The notes under the pieces: generated by a model
Seen by the model: the letters and a program-made list of their open reading frames with translations, nothing else
Databases searched by the model: none
Told to the model about the DNA's origin: nothing
Source: Linnemannia elongata
Taxonomy: Eukaryota; Mortierellomycota; Mortierellomycetes; Mortierellales; Mortierellaceae
Direction: 5' to 3'
DNA: 64,000 nucleotides
NCBI GenBank assembly: GCA_036320915.1
Contig: JAXBDG010000001.1
Coordinates: 4,672,001-4,736,000, forward strand
Shown: positions 24,001-34,963 of the stretch, in pieces
Numbering within the stretch: position 1 is the first letter of the stretch
How the letters are laid out: every line of letters begins with the position of its first letter
Made by a program: the position numbers and the translations under genes

Positions 24001-24125
24001 TTCTCGGTCTTGATGTGCTCCTTGAGGTCACTGATGGTTTTGGTTGACTCGATCTCGACAGGAAACGCGTTGGTGGTGGCCTCTCCGTCAACAAGACAGA
24101 ACAGGGTCAGAGGTTTAGTGTCCAT
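21022..24125 (-). pseudogene. Crinkler-type (CRN) P-loop NTPase / nuclease-like gene, with two reading-frame breaks
   Basis: Exons on the minus strand are about 24125-23799, 23696-23622, 23503-22289 and 22198-21022. The first encodes the ubiquitin-like Crinkler header (LTLFCLVDGE, VEIESTKTISDLK, KTNDFSDFDAEKLTLW) ending in the family's VQRPPP. A short spacer exon follows. The third exon has a P-loop NTPase with Walker A GVSGCGKT (about 23190-23212) and Walker B ILLVIDEAQ. The last exon ends in a region containing DIVFVLHF and VQLKLR, compatible with the restriction-endonuclease-like fold described for NTPase-coupled Crinklers. The frame is lost by a one-base change near 23884 in exon 1 and again near 21822 in the last exon, with clear homology resuming after each. 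Either it is a young pseudogene or these are assembly errors. Family members are proposed effectors or intracellular conflict proteins. Confidence 0.8.
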
Positions 24126-24589
24126 GGTGTTGTGAAGCTTGAAAGGAAGTAACTGGAGGGGAAAAGTTAGAGTTGTAAACAGAGTGAGGGTTGTAGAGAA
24201 GGTGCCAGAGGTTGTGAAGGTGAGGGTGGAAGAAAAAAAGAGAAAGGGATGAAAGAAGGAGTAGAGTTAAAAGAAAAAATAAGGGATGGAAAAAGTGTGA
24301 GATCGGCGATTAAGGTGTGGAAATGGCGGCAAAAGAAAGGCGAACGGAAAGGAAAGTCGAAAGGAGAGCGTGGGAGCGACGGCTAAGCAAGGGTGGTGAG
24401 AAATAAAAAGCAGAGAATGTGGGAAGAGAAAGCACGGGAGCGGTGGCAAAGGCAGTGGAGGCGAGAAGAAAAAAGAGGTGGCAAAAAAGAGGAAATTAAT
24501 AAGAAAGGAGTGAGAAGGGTGGTACAACGAAGAGATGTGGGAAGAGTGCGCGTGGGAGATTGAGAAAGGAAGAGACGCGGAACGAAAGG
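24126..24589. other. Purine-rich upstream region of the CRN-type gene
   Basis: The plus strand is strongly G/A-rich (C/T-rich on the CRN coding strand), as expected for a fungal promoter. No gene is supported. Confidence 0.4.
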
Positions 24590-24778
24590 CTAGGATACTT
24601 TTGAACACCTTCCGTTTTCCATGTACGGAGACACCCTGTTGGCCTCCCCGCATGAGTCATGGATCATGGCATTCTTGACAGTCTCGTAGGCGGCCCGGTG
24701 GGTGTCGGAGTCCGGGAGCTCACCAGAGATATACTTGTCGTAATCCGAAGGGCTGGTAGGCTTGTGGTTGGGACTCAT
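24590..24778 (-). mobile_element. Helitron replicase/helicase fragment
   Basis: A 62-residue minus-strand frame contains YDKYISGELPDSDTHRAAY, then MIHDSCGEANRVSPYMENGR and CSK. This resembles the Helitron-like N-terminal region of fungal and plant Helitron replicases, where a pattern like HGPCGxxNPNSPCMxxGKCSKxFPK is typical. Here the spacing is kept but PCM is PYM, and the frame then stops. It is a truncated relic. It directly abuts the truncated Sel1 gene fragment on the other strand. I did not find Helitron ends. Confidence 0.55.
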
Positions 24779-25257
24779 CGAATGGTACTCCAAAGCCGCC
24801 TGCCGCAAGGATGCCGATGTCTGGTCCCAAATGGCCATGGGACTGAGGTACAAACATGGTTTCAGTGAACCCTAAAGAGATAGCATAGCCTTTACTTAGT
24901 TTCTCAAGGCTGCTCGACAGGGGCTTTCAGAAGTTCAGTATATCGTAGGCTTCATGTACCGCACCGGCTTAGGTATCCCGCAAGACTACTCCGGGGCTCT
25001 ATTTTTGGTTTATCAAGTCGGCGAACCATAGTAATCCAGCTGCCCAGCACGACATAGGCGCCATGTATCTTCAAGGCCTAGGCGTCCCAAAGAACTATTT
25101 GACAGCCAAGGGTGGTTCCTGAAAGCCGTCAAGTTTGGTATTGAGGAGGCGAAGGCCAGTTTGTCCGAGGTCCCGCGACTCTTTGAACAAGATGAAGAGG
25201 CGGCCAAGGCCACTGAGGAGAAGAAAAACAAGTCGACATCTTCCAGAGTTCTTGTAG
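24779..25257 (+). pseudogene. C-terminal fragment of a Sel1 family gene
   Basis: Homology to the other copies begins abruptly at 24779 in the fifth or sixth Sel1 repeat (CRKDADVWSQMAMG). It runs to the tail, where EAAKATEEKKNKSTSSR matches the Lys-rich tail of copies C, I and O. It carries several stops and frameshifts, for example after 24871 and near 25110, and the LKFW end is eroded to SSRVL before TAG at 25255-25257. Its 5' part, promoter and N-terminal module are gone, replaced by the Helitron fragment. Confidence 0.8.
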
Positions 25258-25354
25258 AAAAAGAGTCCTTGTTTCTCTTTTTTTCGCTTTTATTTTCACC
25301 AATAAAAACGATACTTTACACACTCCAGTAAACGCTTTGTCTTCAATTTCTTTA

Positions 25355-25725
25355 TGCGGTCAAAATTCAAACGCCTCCACGGCCAACCCATTATGCATCA
25401 ACACCATCAATACTCCCCAGAGCGAATATCTAGGAATCGCCAATCGATCAGAACCCAGGCCCAACGTATGAAATTAAAGTGATGGTTCCTGACCAACCGT
25501 TATCGGAAATAAAATTTTGGCTGCACCGCCGCAGTCATGTGGTTTGCAACGTTTTTTCGACTCTTAACTCATCTTTCGACGGATGCATCAGGTTTGCCAT
25601 CCTACTTTCTTATTTTTCATTCATCCTCCTTTACGATCAGCTCCATCACCGGCACCACCAGCACTTTTACTTTGAACACATTCACCTTGGCCAACCACCA
25701 CCCGGTCAAGAACGCATGCAAAACC
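25355..25725 (+). promoter_or_regulatory. Family promoter module, pseudogene copy E
   Basis: TGCGGTCAAAATTCAAACGCC at 25355-25375; the left arm of the inverted repeat is eroded while the right arm TGATGGTTCCTGACCAACCGTTATCGG (about 25480-25506) is kept. The box CGCCGCAGTCATGTG is at 25527-25541, followed by the leader. The promoter is better preserved than the gene it precedes. Confidence 0.55.
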
Positions 25726-27406
25726 ATGGAAGATGACAACCATCAAGTCCAGCCCATGCGCTCAGTGACCAAGAGCAGCGTCGACTCTGCAACCTTATCT
25801 CCTCCAGCATCCACTGTATACATTGACTGTCACCAAGATCCTACATATTATTTTGTGGGACGATATCTGTCTCGCCTTTGCTGACGCTCTTCACGTTCGG
25901 AACCAGGCTAGGGTACTGCCATTTCTGAAGGGAGATGATTTTGTCCTGTAAGTAATACTTTGGGTTTTGTTGTATGTGATTTTTTCTTAAAGGGAGGTAG
26001 AGTTCACCCATGGGTGTAGTAACATGTTCTTTATATTTTGTATACTAGTTTGAAACCGCTGCGGATTGCCGCCGTTCCGAATGTGGTCTTGGATGTTATT
26101 GTGGAGGATCCCTTAGTACACCTGGCGACGGTTGTGCAACAAACGTCAATCGCCGATCCTCATCAAAACCTGACAATGATGGACGGACCTCAGGAGGACT
26201 TGACACCAATTCATGCGCACATCAATGATCCAGCTGCTGCACCCCCGCCTTATACACTACGGTTTATTCCTAGTACTAGGCAGGGAGACGGAAACATTCC
26301 CACAGGCAGCAGGCCAAACTACAATGGTAACCCAGCAAACAGCAACACGCAGTGGTATTCTCTTCAAGACCATTCAACTGTATGCAGCGCAGAGGATATT
26401 ACGGAAGTAATCCTCAAGGCCACGAGCGGTAACAATACCTCTCAGGTCAAATTGGGAAATATTTACAGAATTGGCGATGGTATTGAACGGGATTACGACG
26501 CGGCACACTACTGGTACCTCGAAGCAGCTAAGCAAGGAGACGCCTCGGCACAATCCAACCTCGGCGATCTCTTTCGTTTGGGACTCGGAGTTGAGGTCAA
26601 TCAGGCGACAGCATTCACTTGGTACCTCAGAGCGGCGGACCAAGGACATGCGGGAGGACAGTGCGGCCTTGGACACATTTATGAGTACGGTCTTGGCGTG
26701 ACTCGGGATTACTCGGTGGCAATGGAAAGGTACCGCAAGGCAGCCCATCAAGGCTACGCCCTCGCTCAGTGCAGTATCGGAGACCTGTACGCCTTTGGAC
26801 TAGGCGTTCCACAGGACCATATCAAGGCGATGGGTTGGTACCTCCGAGCCGCCGACCAAGACCTTCCAATGGCCCACTTCAGACTTGGAGTCATGTACTA
26901 CAACGGCAACGGAGTATCTAAAGACACGGCAGTCGGACTGGAATGGCTCTACAAGGCAATTCGCCACAAGGATACCGACGTCTGGGTGCAAAGCGCAATG
27001 GGCCACATGTACAGCTGGGGCATTGGTGTACCCCAAGAGGATGACCTGTCGTTTGCTTGGTATCATAGAGCCGCTTGTCAAGGATCTCCAAATGCTCAGT
27101 ATCAGTTAGGTACAATGTATCAATCCGGTACCGGGGTTCTGCAGGACAACTCCAAGGCGTTAGAATGGCTCACCAAAGCAGCGGAGCATAACCCTTCCTA
27201 GTGCGCAGTACCAAGTCGGGTCATTTTTTCTTGTTGGACGAGGGGTTTTGAAGGACTATGTGAAGGCGAAGGAGTGGTATAGCAAGGCTGCCGGTCTTGG
27301 GTATGAGTTGGCGCAGACCAGTCTTTTGGAGGTGCAGCAACTAATTGAGGACGAAAGGGTGAAGGAGAAAAAGAGGAAGTCAATATCCAGATTGAAGTTC
27401 TGGTAG
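25726..27406 (+). pseudogene. Sel1 family gene with two frameshifts (copy E)
   Basis: Exon 1 is 25726-25947 and exon 2 is 26049-27406. Exon 1 starts MEDDNHQVQPMRSVTKS, the subtype shared with copy G. It is 222 nt long against 233 nt in copy G because 11 nt are missing just after the codons for CHQDPT (about 25843), which breaks the frame before the WDDI segment. Exon 2 reads normally from LKPLRIAAVPNVVLDV through seven Sel1 repeats. An extra C at about 27190 (AACCCTTCC) then shifts the frame and gives a TAG at 27199. Homology resumes in the next frame to the family tail ISRLKFW and TAG at 27404-27406. The linker island is lost. With two independent lesions this is probably a pseudogene; exon 2 could still give a truncated protein. 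Confidence 0.8.
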
Positions 27407-28282
27407 CATTGAGTCCGTTATTTTGTTGGCTAAAAACAAAGAGTTCACTTTTACCTTCTGTAATGGATGTGAGTGTGAGAGTGAATGAACAAGTGAGAGT
27501 GATTGAATGTACATGTGTTGTTAGTGAGGAATACGACACAGACAAGGGAGGAGAAGGGGTCATATTTCAGTGCGCGTTTTTTGAGCTTCACTTTCCATTA
27601 TGCGGTCAAAATGCAAAACCTTTGGCTGGGCGCTTACGTTAATTTCATGCTCTCCGCTCTCTCTAAAGCATCCACCTAGGGACCATCAGTCGATCAAAGA
27701 TAAGTTAACGGTGTACATCAAAGTGATGGTCCTGAACAACCGTTATCAGATTTATGCTTTATGGAAACGTTATCAGATTTGAGAGAGTTCGGGACGATGC
27801 CACGCTACTCCGCTGCAACCACGTGTTTTTTCGGAAAGGGGGAGATGGGCGCCCAAACCCTTTTCAGACAAACGCAACATGGTTATCAATCTCTCTTTAT
27901 CCAACACTACAGATATGACTCGACTAGAAACCTGGCAGGAAACAGAGCCTCACTTCTCTCTCCCCTTTATCCTTCTTGTCTTTGTTCTCCTTGTCGTCCT
28001 ATCCCCTTCCCATTCAACTACTCACGCTACCTAATGCATCAGCACAGTCAACCCCATTAAGCCACCTCAAGTCCTTCGTCCTTCTCAGATCCTTTCATCC
28101 ATCGCCTCAAGATCTTTCATTCATTGTCTCAGGCCTTCCATCCATTTCTCCACGTTACCTTTTCTCCCTGTCAGCGTAGTCTCGGTCGAGCTCAAGCCCG
28201 TCCATCGTGGTCATCATTATTCCCTCCTTCTGTGGCCAGTGTCCTACTCTCATCTCTGTCCATCTATTCCCTGCAAGACATC
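27407..28282. promoter_or_regulatory. Orphan family promoter element upstream of the permease gene
   Basis: TGCGGTCAAAATGCAAAACC at 27601-27620 and GGACCATCAGTCGATCAAAG ... AAAGTGATGGTCCTGAACAACCGTTATCAGAT (about 27678-27752) are a clear copy of the Sel1-family element. A partial repeat, GGAAACGTTATCAGATTTGAG, follows at about 27764. No family gene follows; the next gene is the nickel/cobalt permease at 28283. The leader from 27940 is C/T-rich. The element may mark a lost family copy or may have been adopted by the permease. Confidence 0.5.
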
Positions 28283-29515
28283 ATGGGCGACCCCATGTTT
28301 TCGCAGCCGAAATTCAGACGTAAATGTATCATCACTATGGGTGGTCTTGTCCTGGTGAACATCCTCGTCTGGATTCTAGCCGGACTTGCTGCGAAGGAAT
28401 ATCCATCTCTTTTGGGCGCCATGGTTATAGCCTACACTCTTGGACTCCGACACGCCGTTGACGCCGATCACCTAGCCGCCATTGATAACGTCACTCGGAA
28501 GCTGATTTATCAAGACTCGCTCAAGGCTCGAGCGGAGGGACTGGATTCTTGGACACCGCCCGTCTGTGTTGGGCTATTCTTCTCTCTTGGTCATTCTACA
28601 ATTGTGATCGTTGCTTCGGTCGCGTTGGCACTCACAGCGACGGCGATCAAGGGCAAACTGGAGGCCTTTGGTGAAACGGGAGGGATCATTGGCACATCGG
28701 TCTCGGCAGCCTTCTTGTTCCTGATCGGTTTCATCAACTTGTTTGTGCTATTCCAAGTAGTGCAAGAACTACGAGCACTTCGCCGAACCAGCGAGTATCG
28801 GTACCGCGATCCTCTCGAGGAAATGATCAGAGACACTCCCGATACCAGCTCTGCCAAGGACAGCCACGACGACACTATTGTCAACGAGACCGAGAACAAA
28901 CACGCCGATGACACTGACAACAAACACGCCAACGAGATCGTTGAGCCCAAAGCCTCTCGATTTCAAGCTGGTGGACTCTTTGCCCGTATATTCCGACCAT
29001 TATTCAATTTGATCGATCGCAGCTGGAAAATGTACCCACTTGGGGTACTGTTTGGGCTAGGATTTGACACTGCAACAGAGGTGGGCTTACTAGGGATCGC
29101 AGCTACGAACGCTCAGGCTGGGTTCCCGACGGCTGTCATCCTCATCTTCCCTGCTCTATTCACGGCTGGCATGAGCTTGATCGACACTTTGGATGGTATC
29201 ATCATGGTGAAGGCTTACGGATGGGCGTTTGTGAACCCAGTCAAAAAGCTATGGTATAATTTTGTCGTGACACTCTTGGGAGTCATCGTAGCGTTTGCGG
29301 TTGGTATCGCGGAGCTGCTAGCATTGTTGGCGGAGAAACTCAATCTCGAGGGGCCTTTTTGGGATTTCTTTACCCTGCTGAGCGATAACTTTGGTTTGAT
29401 CGGATATGTGGTTTTGGCCACATTTATCTTGACCTGGGTGTTTGCAGTTCTATTCTACAAGTATGGGCCAATGAAGGATCTCGAAAGGAGGGTTGTTGAG
29501 TCAGGCGCAGTCTAA
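28283..29515 (+). CDS. High-affinity nickel/cobalt transporter (NiCoT family)
   Basis: A single exon encodes 410 residues of a multi-pass plasma-membrane permease. The NiCoT signature HAVDADHLAAIDN (HX4DH) is at residues 57-69, and the second family motif LGFDTATEVGLLGIAA is present in the second half. I count about eight hydrophobic segments split by a hydrophilic Asp/Glu/Asn/His-rich loop (around residues 175-220, ETENKHADDTDNKHANE), which could bind metal. The family imports Ni2+ or Co2+, in fungi mainly to supply urease. The ATG at 28283 is chosen because it is the first ATG of the frame and gives the family N-terminus; the open frame upstream lacks conservation. A family-type promoter element lies about 550 bp upstream. 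The gene looks intact. Confidence 0.93.
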   Translation: MGDPMFSQPKFRRKCIITMGGLVLVNILVWILAGLAAKEYPSLLGAMVIAYTLGLRHAVDADHLAAIDNVTRKLIYQDSLKARAEGLDSWTPPVCVGLFFSLGHSTIVIVASVALALTATAIKGKLEAFGETGGIIGTSVSAAFLFLIGFINLFVLFQVVQELRALRRTSEYRYRDPLEEMIRDTPDTSSAKDSHDDTIVNETENKHADDTDNKHANEIVEPKASRFQAGGLFARIFRPLFNLIDRSWKMYPLGVLFGLGFDTATEVGLLGIAATNAQAGFPTAVILIFPALFTAGMSLIDTLDGIIMVKAYGWAFVNPVKKLWYNFVVTLLGVIVAFAVGIAELLALLAEKLNLEGPFWDFFTLLSDNFGLIGYVVLATFILTWVFAVLFYKYGPMKDLERRVVESGAV

Positions 29516-29786
29516 GGGCATCATTAAACTATTTGCATCTTTTTTTTTTACTGCATATGTATTCTTGTGACGGGGCTGTAGCGCCTTGCCATCACTTCTA
29601 TAAACACCACATACAACATCTCTGATCTCTGATCTCTTTTACGACAAGCGGCACTTGCTATTGCCCCTTTCATCTGTTCGTTGCCCCCTCCACTTTTGTC
29701 ATCGCATCGTTTAACGTCATTGCTAAATTTATGTGTCACGATACCTTTACCCACTCCAATAAGCACTTTGGCCTTCAAGTTCTCTA

Positions 29787-30134
29787 TGCGGTCAAAATAC
29801 AAACGCCTCGGCGGTAAACTCATTGTTAACCTATACCATCAACGCGATCTGAAACATACAATCAGGAACCATCAGTTTGTTCAAAAGCCCAGGCCAGCAA
29901 AATGATGGTTCCTGAACGACAGTTATCAGATATGTGCTTAAAATTTTTGGATTTCTGCCATGTCACATCGTCACAGTCATGTGTTTTTTTGTGTACCACC
30001 TACCAACCTTTCGGTTGCATGGAGGTATTCTCATCTCTTTTTTTTCCGTTTTTGTTTTCGGTCATCTCCATCGCAATCGACAACCGCGGACACCGTTTTG
30101 CATCTAGGGTCACATCAAGGCCACATTCACAAGG
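29787..30134 (+). promoter_or_regulatory. Family promoter module, copy F, with a perfect 13-bp inverted repeat
   Basis: TGCGGTCAAAATACAAACGCC at 29787-29807. The inverted repeat is perfect here: TCAGGAACCATCA at 29862-29874 and TGATGGTTCCTGA at 29903-29915, with a 28-nt spacer. CAGTTATCAGAT follows, then the box CGTCACAGTCATGTG (29969-29983), a T-tract at about 30039, and the ATG at 30135. Positions 29516-29786 are the permease 3' flank. Confidence 0.65.
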
Positions 30135-31935
30135 ATGGTAAACATCAAACCTCGGGTCCAGGCCGTACGCCCTGTGAGTAAGGACGACCTCGGCTCTCCA
30201 ACCATAACGCCTGCGCCAAAGATGTACTTCGACTGCCATTCGAACCCCGCGACCGAGGAGAGCTTTGTCCTTTGGGACGATATCCGTGTCGTCTTTGCTG
30301 ATGCCCTCTATGTCCGTTATGAGGAGAAAATGGTTCCTTTTATGAAAGATGCCAATTGGGTCACGTACGTACTTCAATTGCGACTATTTTAACACGCAGT
30401 GATGCGAGGGAAACATTATCATTAGTTTGCTACAATAAGCCATTATTGACCCAACAACTGTTTTTTTTTATACCTAACATGCTAGCTTGAAACCATTGCG
30501 CATTGCAGCGATTCCAGACGTGGTCTTGGATGTTGTTGTCGAGAGCTCGTTAATGCGCCTGGGGGATGCTATGCAACAGACGACACTGGCAGATACGCCC
30601 AAGGAAGCGACAGTTCATGATACACTTCAAGAGACCCCTCAGGACACCACCTCCCCTGCCTACAACTCCCCCAGACGCAACCCAGAGTACGGATTGGTGG
30701 AGACGGCTATGGACAACTACTCGCATATCGACCACCCTGATTTTCGACCCAAGCCCAGGGCACCTCAGTTTGTTCCGACTGCCGAGCCAGAGGAGGGCTA
30801 CAACGAGGCAACACCCAACGGGCCAAATATCAATAGCGAGCCAGTATATGACAACGCACAATCAACCAACAACAAGCCAGCCGGTAAATCCCAGAACCAT
30901 CAGTCTCCTCAGGACCACACTGCTACTGCCGCTGTCAGGGACATCTCTCCCATTGTCGTCAAGGCATCTCTTGGTGACGCAAAATCCCAGGTCGAGCTGG
31001 GAGACATGTACAGGGTTGGAGACGGTGTTGAGCAGGACTTTGATGAGGCGCGCTACTGGTATCTCAAGGCAGCCAATCAAGGAGACCCAGCAGGACAATG
31101 TAACCTCGGACACCTCTATCGTCTGGAACTTGGAGTCGATCGGGACCATTGGACAGCATTGAGTTGGTACAAGAAAGCGGCACACCAAGGAGATGCGGGA
31201 GGGCAGTGTTATGTCGGGCTTGTGTATAAACACGGTCTTGTTGGCGTATTGGACTACTCGGCGGCAATGGATTGGTATATGATGGCCGCCAACCAAGGAT
31301 ATGCCTACGCCCAATACAGTATCGGAAACCTATATGACACGGGCCGAGGCGTCCAGCAAGATTACGACAAAGCGAAAGAGTGGTATCTCCGAGCCGCTGA
31401 CCAAAATCTCCCAAGCGCCCAGGTCGAGATCGGCTACATGTACCTAAAAGGCAGGGGAGTATCACAGGACGAAACCATCGCACTTGACTGGCTCTCCAAG
31501 GCTGTCCGCCGCAAGATTGTCGACTCTGGATCCCAGATGGCTATGGGACTGATATACAGCTATGGTCTTGGTGTATCCAAAAACGATAGCACAGCCTTTG
31601 CTTGGTTCCTCAAGGCCGCTAGTCAGGGGTCACCAAGCGCCCAAAGTATAGTAAGCCGAATGTACCGCGACGGCGAAGGTGTCCCGCAGGACTTCTCCAA
31701 GGCTTTGGTCTGGTCTTTGAAGACGGCGGATCATAACAGTACAGATGCCCAGTACGCAATCGGCTCAATGTATCTTCAAGGTCAAGGCGTCCCAAAGGAC
31801 TACTCGGAGGCCAAGGAGTGGTACACCAAGGCTGCCAATTTCGGGCATATGGGTGCTAGGAGCAAACTTTCTGAGGTCCAGACACTCATCTACGAGGCCT
31901 CCAAATCGAAATCTTCCAGGCTAAAGTTTTGGTAG
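30135..31935 (+). CDS. Sel1-repeat protein with novel N-terminal module (copy F)
   Basis: Exons 30135-30364 and 30486-31935 (230 + 1450 nt) encode 559 residues; splice CAC|GTACGT to CTAG|C, phase 2. The module is canonical (VQAVRPVSK, KMYFDCHSNP, VLWDDIRVVFADAL, LKPLRIAAIPDVVLDVVVES). The linker has the island RNPEYGLVETAMDNYSHID and the conserved SPQDHTATAAVRDISPIVVK lead-in to the repeats. Eight Sel1 repeats follow. Repeat 6 is slightly changed (RRKIVDSGSQMAMGLIYSYG where others have SRKDVDVWSQ). The tail SKSSRLKFW is intact. It lies directly downstream of the permease and upstream of copy G on the same strand. Confidence 0.87.
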
Positions 31936-32063
31936 AGAACGACTACCTATTCCACTTTTTGTCTTTTATGTTGGACAATAAAAAGCGATATTTCGAGTTT
32001 ATAAATTCCAATGAACTCCAAACATTGTCCAACAACACTATCAATTTTCTCCAGAGCGATATG

Positions 32064-32347
32064 CAGGAACCATAATTCGATCAAAGCCCAGGCCAAACGT
32101 ATGATGGTGCCTGACCAACCCGTTATCGGAAATAAAATTTTGGCTGCACCGCCACAGTCATGTGGTTTGTAACGTTTTTCGACCCTTCACTCATCTTTCG
32201 ACGGATGCATCAGTTTTGTCCATCCTTCTTTTTATTTTTCACTCATCCTCATTTACAATCAGCACCATCACCATCACCACCACCACCACCACTTTTAACC
32301 CAATCTCCTTGACCAACCACCTCCCATTCAAGAACACATACAAAACC
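32064..32347 (+). promoter_or_regulatory. Family promoter module, copy G
   Basis: The inverted repeat is CAGGAACCAT (32064-32073) and ATGGTGCCTG (32104-32113), followed by CCGTTATCGG as in copy E. The box CGCCACAGTCATGTG is at 32150-32164. The GCGGTCAAAATTC box is not recognisable here. A CACCAC-rich stretch precedes the ATG. Positions 31936-32063 are the 3' flank of copy F. Confidence 0.55.
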
Positions 32348-34112
32348 ATGGAAGACGACAACCTTCAAGTCCAGCCCATGCGCTCAGTGACCAAGAGCAG
32401 CGTCGACTCTGCAACCTTATCTCCTCCAGCACCCATTGTGTACATCGACTGTCACCAGGACCCTACCACGAAGAAACCAATTGTTTTGTGGGACGATATC
32501 CGCCTCGCCTTTGCTGACGCTCTTCATGTCCGGAATCAGGCCAGAGTGCTACCGTTTTTGAAAGGGACCGACTTTATGCTGTAGGTGACACACAGGGATA
32601 CCTTACCCCATGCGGCTTTATCCTATGGAGTTAGAGTTAATTATGTTTCTAATTATCCTTGGCCAGTGCCAAAACTAACTTGTCCTTACACTTTCGTGCA
32701 CCAGCTTAATGCCTCTCCGAATCGCTGCAATTCCTAATGTGATCTTGGACGTAGTTGTCGACGACCCTATTCAGAAAACCTCGACGCCTGATTCACCAAA
32801 GAAAGCGGCGATTGTAGATGCACTGCAAGTAGACCCAACAACAAAGCACGCCAACTCTACCAACACCAACTCCCTTAAGCGCAATCCAAGTTACGGACTA
32901 GAAGAGACCGCAATGGATAACTATTCGCACATCGACAACCCGGCTACAGGACCACAACCAAGAGCACCCCAATATACTCTGAACGTGCAACAACAACCTC
33001 TTAGCAACCCAACAAGCCACCAAACGAAAAACCCAATAACAATGGGCACAAAGCAAGCACAATCGCATCATGATCATAACTCTGGTGCTACGCCCAAGGA
33101 TATTGCTCAACTTACCGCCTGCGCAGTCCACGGCGACAAGGACGCTCAGCTTTGTCTTGGAGACAAGTATAGGGATGGAGACGGTATTGAGCAGGACTAT
33201 CAGGCGGCGCACCATTGGTACCTTAGGGCTTCTGTCGACGGTGACGCTTTAGCGTTAAACAGTCTCGGTGATCTCTACCGTCTGGGTCTTGGAGCGCCCG
33301 TCGACCACTCGGCGGCTTTCAGATGCTACTCAAGGGCTGTCGAACAAGAACTCGCAGCCGCAGAGCGCAATCTGGGGCTTATGTATGACTATGGCCTAAG
33401 TGTGCCAGTGGACCATATGACAGCAATGAAATGGTTCCACAAGGCCGCCAATCAAGGAGACGCCCTGGCCCAAAGTTGTATGGGTGACATGTACTCCTTC
33501 GGACGAGGAGTTCCCAGGATCGACGCCACAGCAATGAAGTGGTACCTCCGAGCCGCCGATCGGGACCTTGTCAAGGCCCAGTTCATGATCGGGATCATGT
33601 ACGAGAACGGCCAAGGGGTTGAGAGCAACAAATCGGTTGCTTTGGATTGGTTCCGCAAGGCGATTCAGCGCAAGGACACAGACGCATGGGCCCAGTTTGT
33701 TATGGGATACATGTATCGACATGGCCGCGGAGTGCCTCGAGACTATCCCAAGGCGATCAAATGGCTCGTCAAATCTGCGCGTCAAGGATGTACGCTTGCC
33801 CAGTGCCAGTTAGGGTCGATGTATCAGGAAGGCCAAGGAGTTCCGCAAGATTATACAGAGGCTATGGTCTGGTTTCTCAGAGCCGCAGAACAGAACCTTC
33901 CAGAGGCCCAGTACCAGGTCGGGACGTTTTATCACTACGGTCGTGGTGTAGAGGAGGACCACATACAGGCTAAAAAGTGGTACGTCAAGGCAGCGGACCG
34001 AGGATTGGTGCTTGCCCAGAGGGACCTTCATCGACTCCAAATGCTGATAGATAAAGAAAGGGCCAAGACGGAGGAGAAAGACAAATGGGCGAGCAGGAGA
34101 CGGTTCTGGTAG
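32348..34112 (+). CDS. Sel1-repeat protein with novel N-terminal module (copy G, divergent subtype)
   Basis: Exons 32348-32580 and 32705-34112 (233 + 1408 nt) encode 546 residues; splice GCT|GTAGGT to CCAG|C, phase 2. The N-terminus MEDDNLQVQPMRSVTKS is shared with pseudogene E. The module core is YIDCHQDPTTKKPIVLWDD, then LMPLRIAAIPNVILDVVVD. The linker keeps part of the island (RNPSYGLEETAMDNYSHID) but the following DFRPKP is replaced by TGPQP. Eight Sel1 repeats follow, richer in canonical residues than in the main group. The tail ends WASRRRFW, so the FW end is kept while LK is not. It is the last plus-strand copy before the orientation of the family flips. Confidence 0.85.
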
Positions 34113-34963
34113 TTATGTTTTTTAAATCGTTTCTAAATAAAAATGTTGTGGATCTTTGGTTTGACTTTGTCTCCAGCAAAGAGGGTGATGGTACCTGGCT
34201 GTTGTGGAAATTGCATCTATCACCAGCCAATAAAAGAGATCTCTTGGTCAGTCTCTCTGCAAGGTGCATTTTGGCGCAAAATGCAATGCAGAAATTATAT
34301 TCAAGCCACCGACAAACGCACTACGCAAACTGCACTTGCTCCATTTCATTCAGTATGTCCAAGACAACCGACCCGTACTAGCGATGCTTCTACCTCAGCC
34401 AGGTCCGCGATAAAACCCTCCAGTCCATCACCACTACCAGCTCCAAAGATTTTTTTTTTCAAGTAGACTTATCTTGCCAGGCACTAGTAGCTACTTTGAA
34501 TAAAATGACATACTAATTAATATATCATAATGAGATAGGCGAGAAGAAAAAAAACCTAATGCACGTCTGCATGTGTGCTTACTTTTGAATCCAGTAATAT
34601 GGTACAACGGTACATAGGTGAGAGATGTATGTACGTGTGCCATTGAGCCTATGAGCCTTGATTCGGACATTTGAACAACCCCACGTTGCTATGGACCAAT
34701 CAGGTTAATGAGTTTGCCTTCGGTTAATGTCAGCGGTTGCTCAGGCACCATCACTTTGATGCGGAACGTTGCCTTGGGCTTTGTTCAACTAACGGTTGTT
34801 ATAATTATGGATTGGAAAAAGTTGATGATGTCTGTTGATAATAAGTGAGCGACCATGTCGTTTGAATTTTGAGCGCATCGACAAAATGCAGCCTAGAGAT
34901 CTCAATGGAATTAATTATTTATTATGTACTATACAAGGAACAATGAAGAACAGGTACTCGTTT
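34113..34963. promoter_or_regulatory. Orphan family promoter element between convergent copies G and H
   Basis: On the minus strand, GTTTGAATTTTGAGCGCATC (34860-34879) and TCAGGCACCATCACTTTG (34741-34758) followed by GGGCTTTG and AACGGTTG are an eroded family element. It faces left, but no minus-strand family gene lies to its left; the next gene on that side is copy G on the plus strand. It is best read as the relic of a deleted minus-strand copy. The rest of the interval holds nothing I recognise. Confidence 0.5.

Noticed and set aside
28124..28282. Longer N-terminus for the nickel/cobalt permease.
   Set aside because: The upstream frame begins at TTG and adds a Ser/Pro-rich segment lacking in the family. 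The first ATG is at 28283.
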